Shown: positions 1 through 14,900, counted from the stretch's first letter. The stretch is DNA of 64,000 nt from Tachypleus tridentatus (GCF_004210375.1 NC_134834.1:37786264-37850263); one strand, 5' to 3'. Made by a program: numbers and translations. The notes: generated by a model from the sequence alone, not told the origin.

Positions 1-2779
1 TGAAAGATACTTGTTTGATATAAACTGAAGGGACTGTATACACACTTATTTCTTTAAATGGCAAATAAAACTAACTTTTTGATAGTATCCATGATGACAA
101 GAACTAAAGTATTTTTCTGTATAATACAGTGAAACTTATGTATAAAGTTAGATGTATTTATTGAAATCATGCTTTTTACAAATTCATATATTATGTTACC
201 TATGAAGTTTCAATTAGATTCATTGGTTTAACTCCATTGAAAGTTGGATTCAGTGTATTTTGCAAGTCTAAGTTTAAAAGAAATTGATCAAAAATGAACA
301 TTGAATGACAGCTTACAGAATTGAGTACTTAAATTTTATACACCAGTTTTACCTTACACTTAAAATATGAATTTCTTACGTTTAAGAAATCTCCAGGATA
401 TCACTAACTAGTAAAATATTTTATTCTACAAAGAAAAACATTTTATATAGCTTTATTGGATAGTTTAAGTCTTGCATGATTATAAATTTAAAATTACCTA
501 ATTGTTAGTTCTGGTAACAGTTGCTAGAGGATTGCATTGTAATTTTAGAGTATACTCTCATAAAGAGATGCAACTTTACAAAATTTAGCTATTACAGTTG
601 TAATGACTATTTAAAGTTCTGGAAAGGAACACTTTACTGACAATGTTTACACATCTCCAACTCTGTTGGACAACTTGCTTTGACTTGGCACTTACATTTG
701 TAGAAAGGATAAGGCCCACTTTGCAGATATTTAAGTTAAGATGGAGTTGCAGTGTTTTCAACTGTGGTTCTATGACTACTATGAATTGCAATGATAAAAG
801 ATGTTTATGCTCCTAAAATAAAAGTTACCACAACAGTGGAAGTGACAATTAGCAAGCCACAGCTAATCTTGGATTACAAGATGTTTATGTAAGGAGTTGA
901 TTTTAATAATCAATTTCTTACCTATTATTCCATTTCACGTAAAATGGAAATGGTACAAGAAGCTTTTCTTTAGACTTGTTGACCTGTATATTATTAATTT
1001 GTTCACACTTTAACTAGGTAACTAACCACACCAAGTGCAAACAGAAGAACTTCCATTTACAATATGTGGAATCGCTTGTAAATATCACTAACTGAAAGTA
1101 GAGGAGGGCTTTCTCATGTGTCCAGTATTCCATCACCAGTTTGGGCAGATGCACATGCATGGCTATCACCTGGGAAGCATTTCCCAATACATGGGAAGAA
1201 AGGTGCAGATTCCATGCAATACAAAATTCATCTGTGTGTAAAGCACTTTGAGTTTTAGAAGTATGATACTCAAAGAAAACAAAATCAGGTATCACATTTC
1301 TAGAGTTTTCATTAGAAAAAACAAAAACACTTAGTCCAACCTCTATCTTTTGATGTTCATATTGCCTTACCTTTTTTTAAAACATTGGTATTTTAGTAAC
1401 ACCATTTAGCATTTATATTTAGGTTTTCCTATAGTTTCAAATGCAACTCCATTTTAACATTTTCACACTGCACCAATTTTTAAATGAACATTTTGTACAG
1501 TGTATAGGAGTTTGAAGAACAAGTTTTGTTTTTAAACCATGAATAAATTATACATTACTGTAAAACTTTAATACATCTTGTTTAAATTTGTGCTCAAGAT
1601 TACATACATTTTCAATATGTCTGAACAGTCTGCATACAACTTGTACAGTTTGCATGCAAGCTCTTCACAGTTCACTTTCAACTATTCATCAATAGTTATT
1701 CATTCATGTTCAGTTATGAGTTTGGTAGATGTTGAACCACAGCTTATCCCCCCCCCCATGTACTCATATTTTGCTTGAATTAAATAAAATTTTCATTAAA
1801 CATGCATGCAAACTGTATCTATACACTATGTACACATTGGTATCAGCTACTGATATGTGCTTGTTTGCATATCTCAGTATGAATCTTTTTAAAAAGTAAC
1901 TACATTTTTTGCTTTTATAAAACTTTCCTCAAAAGCATTTTTTTTATATTAGGCCTGTTTTAATTTACATAAAAATTGTGGATCTCACAGAAAATAAAAA
2001 TTAAACCTATCACTTCAGTGTTAAGACTAATTCACTTGCAAAAGGCTTTTTACTCACCACATTAGTTTAACATTTATGAATCAACTTATCTCCCTAGAAA
2101 CATTTAGTTTAATACTGCATTATAAACAAATAGCACAGCATGACTTATAACACCATTGAAAAATAGTTACTTATATGCCATACAGTTCTTTACAAAATCA
2201 AGATTTTGTGAAGATATTTAACATGGAACTGTGGCCCTAAACTGAAGTGTCTCAAACTAGAATGTTAAATTTTTATTGATAAGTACCACCCACTTTTCTC
2301 TTCTAAAATACAGCAAAATGTTTCATAATGTGCTTTACTTACAAGTCTATAAATTACCAGATGTAATATAGTGAATTGAACGAGATGGTTCTGCAACTGA
2401 CACCATACAACTACAATCAGTTAAATTTTACAATATAAAGGATAAACATTCTCACAATAAGTTTTATGAAAGAAACTTTAAACTTCATTAAATATAATAA
2501 TTTAGTAAAATCAATTTAATAGTATGTTACTATTCAAAACAAAAATTTGAAATATGATTTTGTGCAAGTTCCATATTTTTTGCAATTCAGAGGCAACTTT
2601 GCCCTCAGAGCAACATAAAATTGATCTGATGGGTAAAAAGTTAAAAAAATGAGGCTGAAGCTTACCACTCACAATAAAAATAGAGCAACAAAAAACAGTT
2701 CAAGAAACATCACAAAAGAAAACTCATACAAGGAGTTGAAAATTAAATTTAACTTTTCTATCCAACACAAGTTTCTTAC
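1..2779 (-). other. WDR1: WDR1 intron 15 / left flank
   Basis: AT-rich sequence after the exon 15 donor. I looked for the last WDR1 exon (WLD motif, then a VW or EW ending and a stop, entered in phase 1) and found none that fits. There are only short homopolymer tracts (a C9 run near 1750) and no recognisable element. Confidence 0.6.
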
Positions 2780-2930
2780 GTTGGATGTTTATGCGCTTTT
2801 TTGGCTGTTCAACACTCCATATGGCAATACCAGTATCAAGACTTCCAGTTGCTAAGTGTTGGGAATCGGGAGTCCAAGATATGCAATTTACAAATGCAGT
2901 GTGAAAAGACCACTCCAAACTGTGGGCAGG
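2780..2930 (-). CDS. WDR1: WDR1 exon 15 (last one found)
   Basis: This 151-nt exon encodes [20 protein letters not shown] and [20 protein letters not shown], then [10 protein letters not shown] plus one base. It matches the penultimate blade (fly HNKEWGFHSARVNTVAWSPN, SGSLDTTIIIWSV). Acceptor CTTGCAG, donor CAAC|GTAAGA. A final exon with the conserved WLD and VW/EW motifs should follow but is not recognisable in 1-2779. Confidence 0.94.
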
Positions 2931-5900
2931 CTGCAAGTAAAAACATTGAGTTTTCTTGACAGCAGTTAACCATTACCAGGAGTTGTGAAAACTTAACACT
3001 TTGTGGAAATAGAGTTTATCACCAAGAGCAATATTTCAGTTATAAATGCAATATATAAGAAGCAAGAAGCGTTTTGGTAGTATAAATAAATGAAACAATA
3101 TTAATATCTATTGCTACAACTACCAGCTAAGATGTTGAAAAAAATAACATTGTAACTCAATACTGAGTCTCCAAGGCATTCTTTTAATCATTTACAATAG
3201 AGTGCCACGTGTAGGTAGACCAGTATTACACACAAGTTTTTAATTTAATATTTAAAATATTAAAAAACTTTACTGTTCTACAATAAACATTTTGAAATTG
3301 GATCTTAGTTTTGTTTATTATTTCTTTACCACCTGTAAAATGAATAGCTTGTAGCTATTCACCCATTTTGTGGTCACACACAAGCATAGTTTAAATTTTA
3401 ACTGTGTCATTTCTGATCAGATTATAAAAACAGCTTTCACTTCTCTTACTATGTTTTGAATCTTGTGAAAAGCTACACAAGGGCTATCTGCACTAGCCAT
3501 CCCTAATTTAGCAGGATAAGACTAGAGGAAAGGCAGCTAGTCATCACCACCCACTGCCAACTCTTAAACTTTTTTTTTTTTACTAATGAATGGTGGAATT
3601 GACCATCACATAATGCCCCCACAACTGCAAGGACATGCATGTTTGGTGTGATGGAGGATTCAAACCTGCAACCTTAACGAAGAGTTGAGTGCTTTTACCA
3701 CCTGGTCAAGCTACTTTTGGAAAAAACTTCCTTCAAAACATTACAAGTAATAGTAAAAAATGTTCTTTATTACCAACTGTGTTCACAATGCCCATTTCCT
3801 AAGCTACACCAAACTTGTGTATGCATAGCATAAAAATGCTTGTTCCAGCTAGCTTTACTCCTGTAGCTTACCTATAAAATACATTTTTAATCCAATATAA
3901 AATTGTTCAAAAATACATTATGCAAAGTAGTACTACTGAAGATTTGGTATTGTGTTACAAAACCAAGTGAAGAGTTGTACTCTTATTTAAAGCTCTAAGG
4001 TAAACTGGAAGTAAAAGTGGTAAAAGCTAGGCTTCAATACAATACTGATAAAAGGTTAATACTGATGGATCTAAATCCTATTATTTATAGACAAATCTAA
4101 TAAATTGACCAAAAGTTGCAGATAAGTTAGCTGTACAAGTACAGCGTTAGTCCAATTCCTTATATGTGAAGCTATAAAATAAAGTTCAGTAAATTTGGAA
4201 TTAGTTTTTCTTAAACTTTGCAGACATTTAGTAAATGCTGCAAATATATTGTATACAAAAACAATTTAAAGTATGCCTACTAAACTTGTCTTAACTTCAA
4301 TTTGAGAGAAAGGTGACTTAGATTAAGTTTGTTTGTTTTGGAATTTCGCACAAAGAAACTCGAGGGCTATCTGTGCTAGCCGTCCCTAATTTAGCAGTGT
4401 AAGACTAGAGGGAAGGCAGCTAGTCATCACCACTCACCGCCAATTCTTGGGCTACTCTTTTACCAACGAATAGTGGGATTAACCATCACATTATAACACC
4501 TCCACGGCTGGGAGGGCGAGCATGTTTGGCTCGACTCTGGCGGGAACCCGTGACCCTCAGATTACGAAGCGTACACCTTAATGCGCTTGGCCATGCCGGG
4601 CCCATTTTACATTAAGAATCAAGAGATACTCAACCTTACAGTTTTTATAATTTAATTTGCACAAGTTGAAGAACCTCATAAAAAGTTTGCATAAAACTAT
4701 TGTAGTGTAGTGTAACTGTATAATCAATGTACAGAAAACTAAACGTTAATATCCCTTTTTGCACAAAGACCTGATCTTTTCTTTAGAAACTTAATGTTTG
4801 GATAGAAAATTCATTTAGCTTCTGACTACTTGCAAGACTGAAAGTATATTTCCAACAGGTATATCACAAATCTTGTGATTTGTATTGCCCTCTATTGGTG
4901 AATGTTCTCAATACTCACCACTAGCTTCCCACCCCTAATTCTGCATGTCCTTATGGTAATTATTATGCATTAGCTCTCCAATAAAAGTGCAGCATAACCC
5001 CTATCATAAACAGCACCCCTCTTACATTTGCACTTGTTAATTACCAACCTGGACAACAACCTATTAAACTGATAACAAGTTAAAAGCAAGACTAACATTA
5101 GTAATAAGAGGTAAGAAGTTATGCTACAAATTTAAGCATGATGAAAATGAAGGTAAAATGTGAACAAAAAATTTAGTTAAAACAAATACTAACAATGTAC
5201 TTTAAGTATATCAAAAGTATTTACTTTGTATGACAGACATCAACAGCATTCAGTGTATATTTTGATTGTGGAAAATAAACTGTCATAAAGCTCTTGATAC
5301 TTATGTTACTATCACTACTTTAATGCTATTATACATTCAATACTTACCTCATAAGTTAAGGCACGGTAAAGAATAACCTTTCTGTTACTATAACATACTG
5401 CCAGAAAAGAGCCATCTGGGGAGTAGGCCACATCAGCAATAGTTCCACGATACTTATTTAAGATAGTTTTATGGCTCAGTGTATAATCATTGAGTAAATA
5501 AATATGAACTTTATGGTCCTAACAAAAATAGAAATGCCACTTTAAATATACCTGGGGTAATGATAAAATACAGTTTTACTAGTTGTATTTTTCACAGAAA
5601 GATCACACTATAAAATATCCAGATTAAAAGTTAGTTTGACCATAATTTGTCAAAATCAAATAAATACAGACATACTATTACAATCTTCAGCTTTTACAGT
5701 AAAATTAGTTTAGAATAAAGCTTCAATTACTGGTGATTATTCTAAAGTACATGTTATAATTCAAGCTTCCTTCCTGATGTATTTTAATATAGTTTACAGT
5801 AAGAAAGAACAGAATTTGTTTTTTTTTTTTTATTAGTGTTGTGATCATTAAGTGTACAATGATTGTACAAAACATTATACTGATCATAAGTACTGTAAAA

Positions 5901-8900
5901 ACAAAGTTGTATTAAAATATGTTATCAGTAAGGAAACAAGACGAAACTATGCATAAACATTGTCAAAAAGTGTTAACAGCTGTAAAACAAAAATCCTAAA
6001 AGAATAATAAAAATCTAAACATGGTATTGGTTGACAAATTTAAAAATACTTTCCTTGTTAGAATAGCAGAAGCCATCTTGAACTTTGCATGTAAAAGAAA
6101 AACAATTATCAGAAATTCTAATAATTAAATAGTGAAATATACCTTACAACCTCCAATAGCCACATCAGGCTCCATGGGATGGATACTAACACAGATTGGT
6201 TCATAGTCCACTGACATACAAGTCATCTTTTGGCCTTTGTGTATAATGGTTATCTGTAAGCAGAATCACTCTTTAACAAAAACACTATCTTTATTCACTT
6301 TACAAACTGTGCTTCAAACCTTGTGCAAATTACCTAGTAGTGCTCAATAATACTAAAAATATCCCTACACAATAAGTTTATATACAGTTTCAATATAAAG
6401 TTTTTGATATCCACTATATAATATTGAAATGTTAATTTTATCTACATTATATAAAACCATGACAACAATAAGATATTACATGCATACATCAGCTGCAACA
6501 AACATGGACACAAGCTTTGAGAAGAATTAACAAGCTTTTATATCACCTTCTTTGCAAAATAAATTAATACCAATAAAGCACATAACATTTTTAGTGCACA
6601 ATAATTATTTATTACATGTTTTGGTAATATTTTGCCACCAACACAAGAAGCAAGTTTTACATTTGAAAAAACACTGAGCAATAAATGCAAGACTATCACA
6701 TAACATAGAAAGAGGGGAAGGAGATTTATTAGATTGTAAATTGACACTACATAAATAACTAAATAAAGATGACTGACCAACAGGTAAAGAAGTCCATTTT
6801 AATTTCATATATAAAATTAATAGATTCTCAAATATTAACTCCCATTTTTATATTTGGTCCACTCATGATTTTGACCTGACTCCATGGAATAGAATGATCT
6901 GTTTCCCAAACATGTTCTGTAGGAAGGAAGTAAAAGCTTTATTCAAGTACCAACTTGTTAAATTTGATAGTGCATGGAAAAAACAAAATCATCCAAATGA
7001 TTTTAAGTTGTCTAACTGACAGAAATAGTAAACTTTGGGAATTTATTTGCCAAAGCAATAGATTCTGATGAAATAATTTGAGTAGTAATGAACTCCTTTT
7101 CACAAGAATTACAAGAGCAGTTTTGTGTTACAACAAAAAAACTGTAGAGTTCAAATGCTGCATGATAAACTTATTGAAACTTGAGAAAAGCTAAGAAAGG
7201 CAAAGAAAAAGAATACTTCAGAAAACAACTAAGTATTAAGCTTCAAAATATAGTTGAAAATACAAAGAATTTAGTGTGGTTTATGGGCAACAGAATAACA
7301 GCTCAAAAACAAGGGTGTTGTTTAAATAACTAATTGAGATTAAAACAAAAGTTAAATGTACATAAATAATCCTGATGTCTAATTGAAATATTTCTGTTAA
7401 CCTAAGCTTTGACAGCAATTAGATTTAATGATTAAATGTTCAAAATGGTATAGCTGATGGATGGTATTTGACTCATCATTCTTTGTTATTCACTTAAATA
7501 CTGAAGCATTAAGAGAAGATTTAAGTAATCTGAAAAAAAATTTAGCTCTTCTTAAAATTGATCATCCTGAAAAACATTTGTTTAAGGGTTTGTTTGTTTT
7601 TTTTAAATGTTGACAAAAGGTATAAGTGGCTAATGTTTAAATATAATTAAACAGCAATATTAGAAGGAAGATCAGAACTTAGATTTTTGTTTGTGTAGCA
7701 GCAGTATTTAGTTAATTAATTTAATTATGAAACTGAAGAAGTAATAAGTGTTACCTTAAGAGATTTACATGAGAAGTTCAAAATGTAGTTCCAACCCTAA
7801 AATCTATAAACTGAAGTAATTTCTCCTGATCTTAAAGTTACAGAAAAGAATCCTCAAGCTCTGATCTAAAGAGAAACTACTTCAGGTTTTTGCTACCTGA
7901 TTTCATCTAAAAAGAAATCCCAATCATGAACTACATAAAGATGGTCTCTTGATATCCGAGTGTGTGGGGGTTAAACTTCAGCTTTTAGCTGAAAAGATTA
8001 AGTTGACTTGGACCTACATAAGAATATCGTTACCATGCTGTAGCAAAAGAGAAGATATAACAACCACATTTTTTTGTGTGTACAAAAGAAAGTATTATTT
8101 AGATAATGAAAAATACATATGCACTCAGCAAATTACAATAAAAATATCAACTTACATCACTATATCCAGCAATGACCAGAACATTGTTCTCAGCAACAGC
8201 AATCCCTTTTGGTTGAGAATCAGTTTTAACTGCTAAGGTACTAAAATTTAGAATATTAAGATTAAATCATAGTAACCAAAACAATGCTTCATAACATTAA
8301 AGGTCTATAATTATTTCCAGTAAATCAGTTTATTGATCAATAACCTGATATCTTAAAATTCACCCGGAAATTTAAAACAATTTCATACAATATTGTTTGC
8401 AACTAAACTAATAATGTTATTACATCTAGTGTAAGCCAAAAATTATCCAGTGTATTAGCCCTGCATTAGTCTTCTGTAAAAGAAATTTCAGGTGATAATG
8501 TACAGGTCTTCAATAAACTGAGCTGTCATTCCATGACTACCATTTTTGTTTTGTTTTAAAACAATCACATTTCACATCACATTCTTACTGGTCTGACAGA
8601 AAACTTGTAATGAAGTTGTTCTTAACTAAAAAATTCCTTCCTTTGAATCAACTGCTGTCAATTTCTTGGTAGTGTCTTTAGGTCATTTCTCATCATTTAA
8701 AGCAAATTACAGTATACTTTGCAATACGAGGAAACTTACTGAAAATCTACAGTACCCATCTTTAGATTCGTGGAACTTTAATGGTAATTCACCACACAAT
8801 GGATGGAAATATTAATCAAATTGTAGTTAAGCATGTAGATATTTATGATGTATTAAACAAAGGTTTATAATTTAACTTTCTCAGTTTAAGAGTTGTCATT

Positions 8901-11900
8901 GGTCTGTACACAATTTCTAGTTGAAATTAATACAGAATATAGCTCAATGGGTCCTTTGTACTGGAAAATATTCTTTCAAAAACATATCAAAAGCACTAAT
9001 AGTTGTAAGGGACACCCTTGCAAACAGATCTTTATACAGTTTTCCCAGTTAGAAATTTCTGCAATTTTTTTTTTTTTTTTTGTAAATAGTGTATTTAACA
9101 CTATGGATAGTATGTAAATACTCCATATCTTACTCTCCAATAATACAAGTTTCATAACCATAAGAGTGCTTAAGCTTTAATTTTGGAATATACTAAATAT
9201 GGAGATAATGCACAGAATTCAGCCAGATATTGTACTTTTTCTAGCTTGAAATGCCAAGTAAATTACTGTGGTAATTCATGCAATAATTAAATTGCATCTT
9301 GCTTGACCTTGTGTGGGAACGACCACTGCAACTAAAGGAAGAGACACTTATGCATTTTGATATCCATTTTCTGATTGTTCAAGCTACCAACATAGTGCTT
9401 AGTGAATACAGATTCAATGCTTTGTAAGAGATTAGTTTGATCTTTGAAAGAAGCAGTTTGTCATCCTGAGAGATCCAAGATTTACTTATAATATTTTTTA
9501 TATTTTGCAGTAATGATAGTTAATCATTATATTTTCTGTTGCTTCAACAAATAAGTGTTGAACTTTCCCAATACACTTAAGAAATTAGATCCATAATTCT
9601 TTCATTTCACAAAAACTTATCAACTGTGTAGGTAGAACTTTGAATTACTACATGAAATCTCATTAGGTGTAAGCAAGCAAATTTGCTTTTGTTATAAAAT
9701 AAAAAGTAAATTTTTCAAAAATTTATATCTGCCAGTATTATTTCATAAATCTCTAAAATACACCATAAAATAAGACAACATAAAGTACTCTTACTTTTTG
9801 TTTTTTTTTTAATTAAGGAGTTACAGGAGCAACCACGTAAAAAAGGAGAATGTTTCATGTTAATCCTATCATAACTACATAGCTTTCTTTGGTACAGCTT
9901 TAACTCTAAACAATTAAAATGACACATACGAATAATGGTTTATTCTGAGGTCAATTGCACGGACAGTATCAATCCCACAGGTATAAATGACATCAACTCC
10001 TGATGCCATACTTCGTATTTGATTTGTATGGCCAGGACCTTCTACCCTATCATTATTTCCAGTTGCAACATCCCAGAAAGGTGAGGCAAGCATTAAGGAA
10101 AAAACAAAAACATCACTCAACATCAACAAACTTCAATGAGATTTCAAAAACATGAAAGACAAGTTAAAAGCAAGTTTAAATCAACATTGAGCTTTTAAAA
10201 TTTTCAGTACTATTAATAACCAATTCTCTCAGATTTTCTAAAACCATAAAATGTACATCATACAAAGTTTTACAGCATGACACTTTCTACTGAGAAAAAA
10301 GTAACATTGGTAGTTTGTCTTAAACTCAGGAATAACTCAAACAAATTGTACTTAACAAAATTATGCACTTAACAGTTAGCTTGGTGAAGGTTACTGTTTG
10401 ACCACCATAAACCAATGAACTATGATATTTTTATTTTCCATTTGTCCTTCATATAGCTGTCTCGTTTATGACATAAAATGCAAGTTGTCATGACAGTACC
10501 TTAATGTGTACCTGTATAAAGATAACTACACAGCACACTGACATTTAACATCCACAGAATTGTCATGATAAACAGATAAAGCAAGTATTTAACCAGAATG
10601 TTAATGTGATAAGCCTATCTGTAGATGAGGACTTAGTTTTAGAATACCTGTAGCAGCATAATTACAAGGATTCACAAAACCACACATCTGGTGAATAACA
10701 ATTCATCTAAGGTAAATCAAAAACCTAACAATCCACCCATAAAAGGATATTAACACAACCATCAAGACTACCAGTAAATATGGTATTTTTGTCTGCAGAA
10801 AGTCCCAGAGATGTGATGAACTTATTATGACCCTGAAAAGAAAGACATAAGCACAACTAACAATAATTTGTAATCTAACATGAAACTTTATTACAGGATA
10901 AAGCTTTCAAACAAAATCTATTATAAGTAAATATAAGAGCTTAATACAAAAAGGATACAGTGTTGTTATAACACTTGCAACCAGGCATCTATATTGAAGC
11001 AATGAATTTGTGCTTTACTTTCATCGTTTTGTTTTTCAGATCTTCACACAAAACAACTATCCATGTTGGCAATCTCAGATTTGTAATTTAGTTTTTACTT
11101 ATTACAATTAACTCAGTTTAAGGAATCCCAATAGCCAATGTCTCCCCTGACTTCTCCCAGTACCATTCTGCTTCCTCCTATAACTGCCTAACCTATTTAG
11201 GACAACCTAGAATTTCAGTTTTCCTCTACACGATTGTGTGCCTTCCCAAGATAGCACTGCAGAATCTGCTAGACATAACTCAGCCTTTTCAGACATTTCA
11301 GTTTTTCCTTTCTTCAGGACATTATTTCATGAGCTGTCTCTTAGGAAAGGGTACTTGTATGCTTCACCATCAACAAGTGGAGGTTCAGTTTGCCTTAGAG
11401 TTAAGAAAATCTGCCAGATTACAACTAATACTTAAGATTAATAGACTGTTCTCATAAAGACAGATTCTACCTGTTCTATCTCCCACCTATTTTGCAGTTT
11501 TATCTTACTCTTAAAAGAAATGTTTACTTTACACTTTTAAAAAGTGTTACATGTGTATAAGACACTTTCATGGGATATCTTTTCCTTCTTTTCTCTACAT
11601 TGCAAGATTTATCATCTTCAGTTCTTTCCCTCCACACATGGCTTCTTTGCTTTTGGGATCTTTCCAGGAGCAACACTAGCTTGTACCATTTGTTCATCAT
11701 CCACTTCTAATGGAAAGTTTAGGTTGGTTCTTGAACAGTCTGCATTTACTGTCGCATGGGGTATCCACATTGTTATATTCTAGTTTTTGTTGTTGCAGTT
11801 TTGTTTCATTCTACATCATTGCAATCTTTATTCACGTTTGGCACCTTCCTGTCCTATCTATGGATTTCTTTATTCATTGCATATGCTCAATAATGATTGG

Positions 11901-14900
11901 AGTTCTGGTTCAATTAGTTTTGCCTCAATCACTTTTCTGCTCTTCCATTTTTAATATGGAAGTTATCACAATTGGGTGTGCAATTTCTGCAGGACTGGGA
12001 ATATCTATTGTATAGATTCTTATTTTTCATTTCCTGGGATGCTATCTAAGGTTTCCTTCACATGATTAGATCCTGGGGGGGGGAGAGACGGTCACTGGTA
12101 GTTTGATTTTCCAGTTGCATAAGTTTCTCATGTTACCTACCTAACCATAATGGATATTTGAAGTATCTTTTTCAACAACCCACCTGTGTTGGGAGGATCC
12201 ATTCTTCTCCTCAAGTGCATTTGATGGAGCTTTCAAATTGTTCATGCCATTACAGTTCGATATCTTATTGGTAGCAAGGTTCTTATGAACTGTGGAAGCA
12301 TTTTTTCCTTTTGTACCGGCATATTTGTGGTCTTTACAAGGTATGATGCACCATGGTCTCTTGCTATGGTTCCTTTCCATTCTCTCCTTAGCTTTCTTCC
12401 TTTCCTTTTTGACTATGTACATTGGTGGTTGAACATATCCCCCAAATTGTTAGGTTTTTCAATTCCTTTCCCTCATCTGGATTTGTTTCTTTTCCATGCT
12501 CATTTCCAAAGTTAGAGGTGTGGGGGTCAATCAGCAGAAAGCCTCAGAATAGTATATGGGTAAAAGGTCTTGCCATGCCAACACCCTGCCAACTCTGGTA
12601 GTCCAACATGCTTCAGTTCACTTATCTTGTCCACATTTGGCTAATCTCATATTATTCTAATTATTTAATGATGGCTTATATCACTCAAAGGGGGCACATT
12701 CCTTGTTTCTTTGTGATGGACAGTGAATCTTCCTTTTTGAACCTACATGCTTTACATACATCTCCTGGCATGTCATTACAGTTGCTCTCATTCTTATTGC
12801 AGATTACCTCTATTCTGGACACTTTCTTCTAAGGAGCAACCTCTTGGTCACTAAAATATTTGGTTCCACTCTCTCCTCTAGGGTACTCAGCCAAAAGAGT
12901 GGATTATGAATAAGAAACCAAAACCAAAAGAGGTAACTTGGAATCGAGAAAAATGTTCTATGCTTTCTGTGGTAGTCAGTATCTTCAGACAAGATTAAAT
13001 CCACTTTAAGTTTAGTTTCTCATTCCACCATTCTTCTTCTGAGGCTCATTTTGATCAATGTCACTCTGGATCAAGTAGTTTTGTTTGGTTTTTTTAATGA
13101 TCTTTCCTGGCCATTTGAAATTGTTTTTCTTACATGTGTCATCTTGCCATGTTATTTTTCTTCTGGATCAGTTTTACTAACCTACACTTGAGATTCACAT
13201 GGAATGACAAGTGAAGCCTATCCAGGTATCACTAAATTACTTAGAATTGTAGTAAAACCTGCATTAAGACAATGTTGACTTTACTTTCGTCATTTCAATA
13301 GTTATAAAATGCATAATGTTCATTACAATCATAGTGATGAGATGTACCACAAGAATGCTTGTAGTTATTCCTCATAATATATTTGCTTCTTACATATGCC
13401 TGTTCCAGACCATACTAACCCATGGATTTCCTGGGTAAAGCAGAATGGGCTGCTGCTCATTCCTTAGACTGGATAAACTGGACTTGGTTTTCTTTTCAAA
13501 GTAGGATTTTGTGGTTCTCCATTTCAGTCACCAGTGTGAATGTTTCTTGGAACTTGATCACATAGTTCATATACAGAACAGGCCCACCCAAAATGGTACT
13601 AAGGAAGCAGTTTGTTCCAGTGTTGATCTTGATCCCCTAAGCACCAACATGGGTTAGTATTTAAAAAATAAAAATATGAACAGATAACAAAATTGGGCAG
13701 TGATTCTAACACTTGAAGACAATGAAGTGTGTAAACAAAACAGCCAAAGTATGGTTTAGCTACCACAAATGAGCCAGGGCAAGAGAGATTACATACAACT
13801 CTGCAGTGAACACAAAGTGTAATGTGTAGTCTGCACAGCCATAGAGCCATGACAGAGCCTATTGTGGAATGTGGCTTTGGCAAAGAGAAAGCAGTACTTC
13901 CTTTCTGGAGTATCAGCCTTCTGGTTTTGATGTTTCAACCAGAAGGTCTTTAGATTTGGAAAAGACCTAAGCTCTTATAGTCCCTTGTGAATAAACAAGG
14001 GGGAACACCTGCTTAAAGGACTTTTTAGATAATGTAAAATGAGGAACATTGGTACATTATCAACTGCAGTATGATACTAAGTATTAGAGTACTTACAAGT
14101 ATGGCCACTTGTCAATCAAGAGTTATTTAGCTCCAGCAGTGAGTGGGTAAGAGCCATCAAAAACCAAGAGAAAGAAAAGTTTGGTATTTACTGATCCCAT
14201 CCACCACAAACCCTTACAATAGGGGGATAATAGAGCTGAAAGCAAGAAGGCTTGGAAACAGTTTTGTTAACACTATACCAAAACATCAACATGAGGTACA
14301 AGGTTCAAGACACTATTGAGAATGTCCAATACTGGTATTCTGTTGACCCTTGCCCTAGAGAACCAGCTGACTGACCCCTAAGGGTGACACTTGAAAATTA
14401 CCCATCTATAGGAATTGGGTCCAACCCCTAAACACCAATTTAGCACCACTCCAACCACCAGGATTCTCTCCTCCCCTTCAGATAGAACCCACACATAGCA
14501 AACATGGATAGACATTTAGATTCTAGAGTAGGTAAACTGAAATTGAGAATTTTGTCATGGGAGGTCCCTTCACCACTTACATGCATCCACATCAAAAGGC
14601 CTGCCAAGAGAACATGTTCCTCCCTCCCAACTATCTCCAGCAGCTACACTGAGGTAAAAATATCTTAATTTTATTTTCATATTTTAAATCTCTTGTCAGA
14701 TCACATCACCTGTATTTCATCATTCATTTTCTGTATTTGCATTCTGGGCACTACTGCATGCAGTGCCATGTCTTTGGACTAAGTGGTGTTTGATTGTTTA
14801 TACACCATCATTTAAACAGTTCTAGTAATTTTACTCTACATGGTATAAATACAAATAGTTGAATTATAACCAGTATGAAGGGATGGGTAAACTGAAACAC

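Larger units (their letters stand above)
2931..5347 (-). other. WDR1: WDR1 intron 14
   Basis: This 2.4-kb intron holds two SINE copies, annotated separately. The rest is AT-rich with nothing recognisable. Confidence 0.8.
5519..9929 (-). other. WDR1: WDR1 introns 13, 12 and 11 (with exons 13 and 12 inside)
   Basis: Intron 13 (5519-6142), intron 12 (6254-8155) and intron 11 (8241-9929) are AT-rich. I see poly-T tracts (about 5820 and 9067) and no mobile-element coding remains. Confidence 0.7.

Noticed and set aside
1014-1295. 93-codon minus-strand ORF left of WDR1 exon 15
   Set aside because: It has no WD motif, no fitting acceptor phase and no resemblance to a known protein; likely chance.
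7949-8236. 95-codon plus-strand ORF
   Set aside because: It overlaps WDR1 exon 12 on the opposite strand and is a shadow of it at its 3' end.
10081-10129. Extending exon 11 upstream ([13 protein letters not shown]) to a GT-AG acceptor
   Set aside because: The added residues are not conserved in WDR1, the acceptor TTGAG has no pyrimidine tract, and it leaves the conserved V-T-x-W unexplained. The AC junction fits better.
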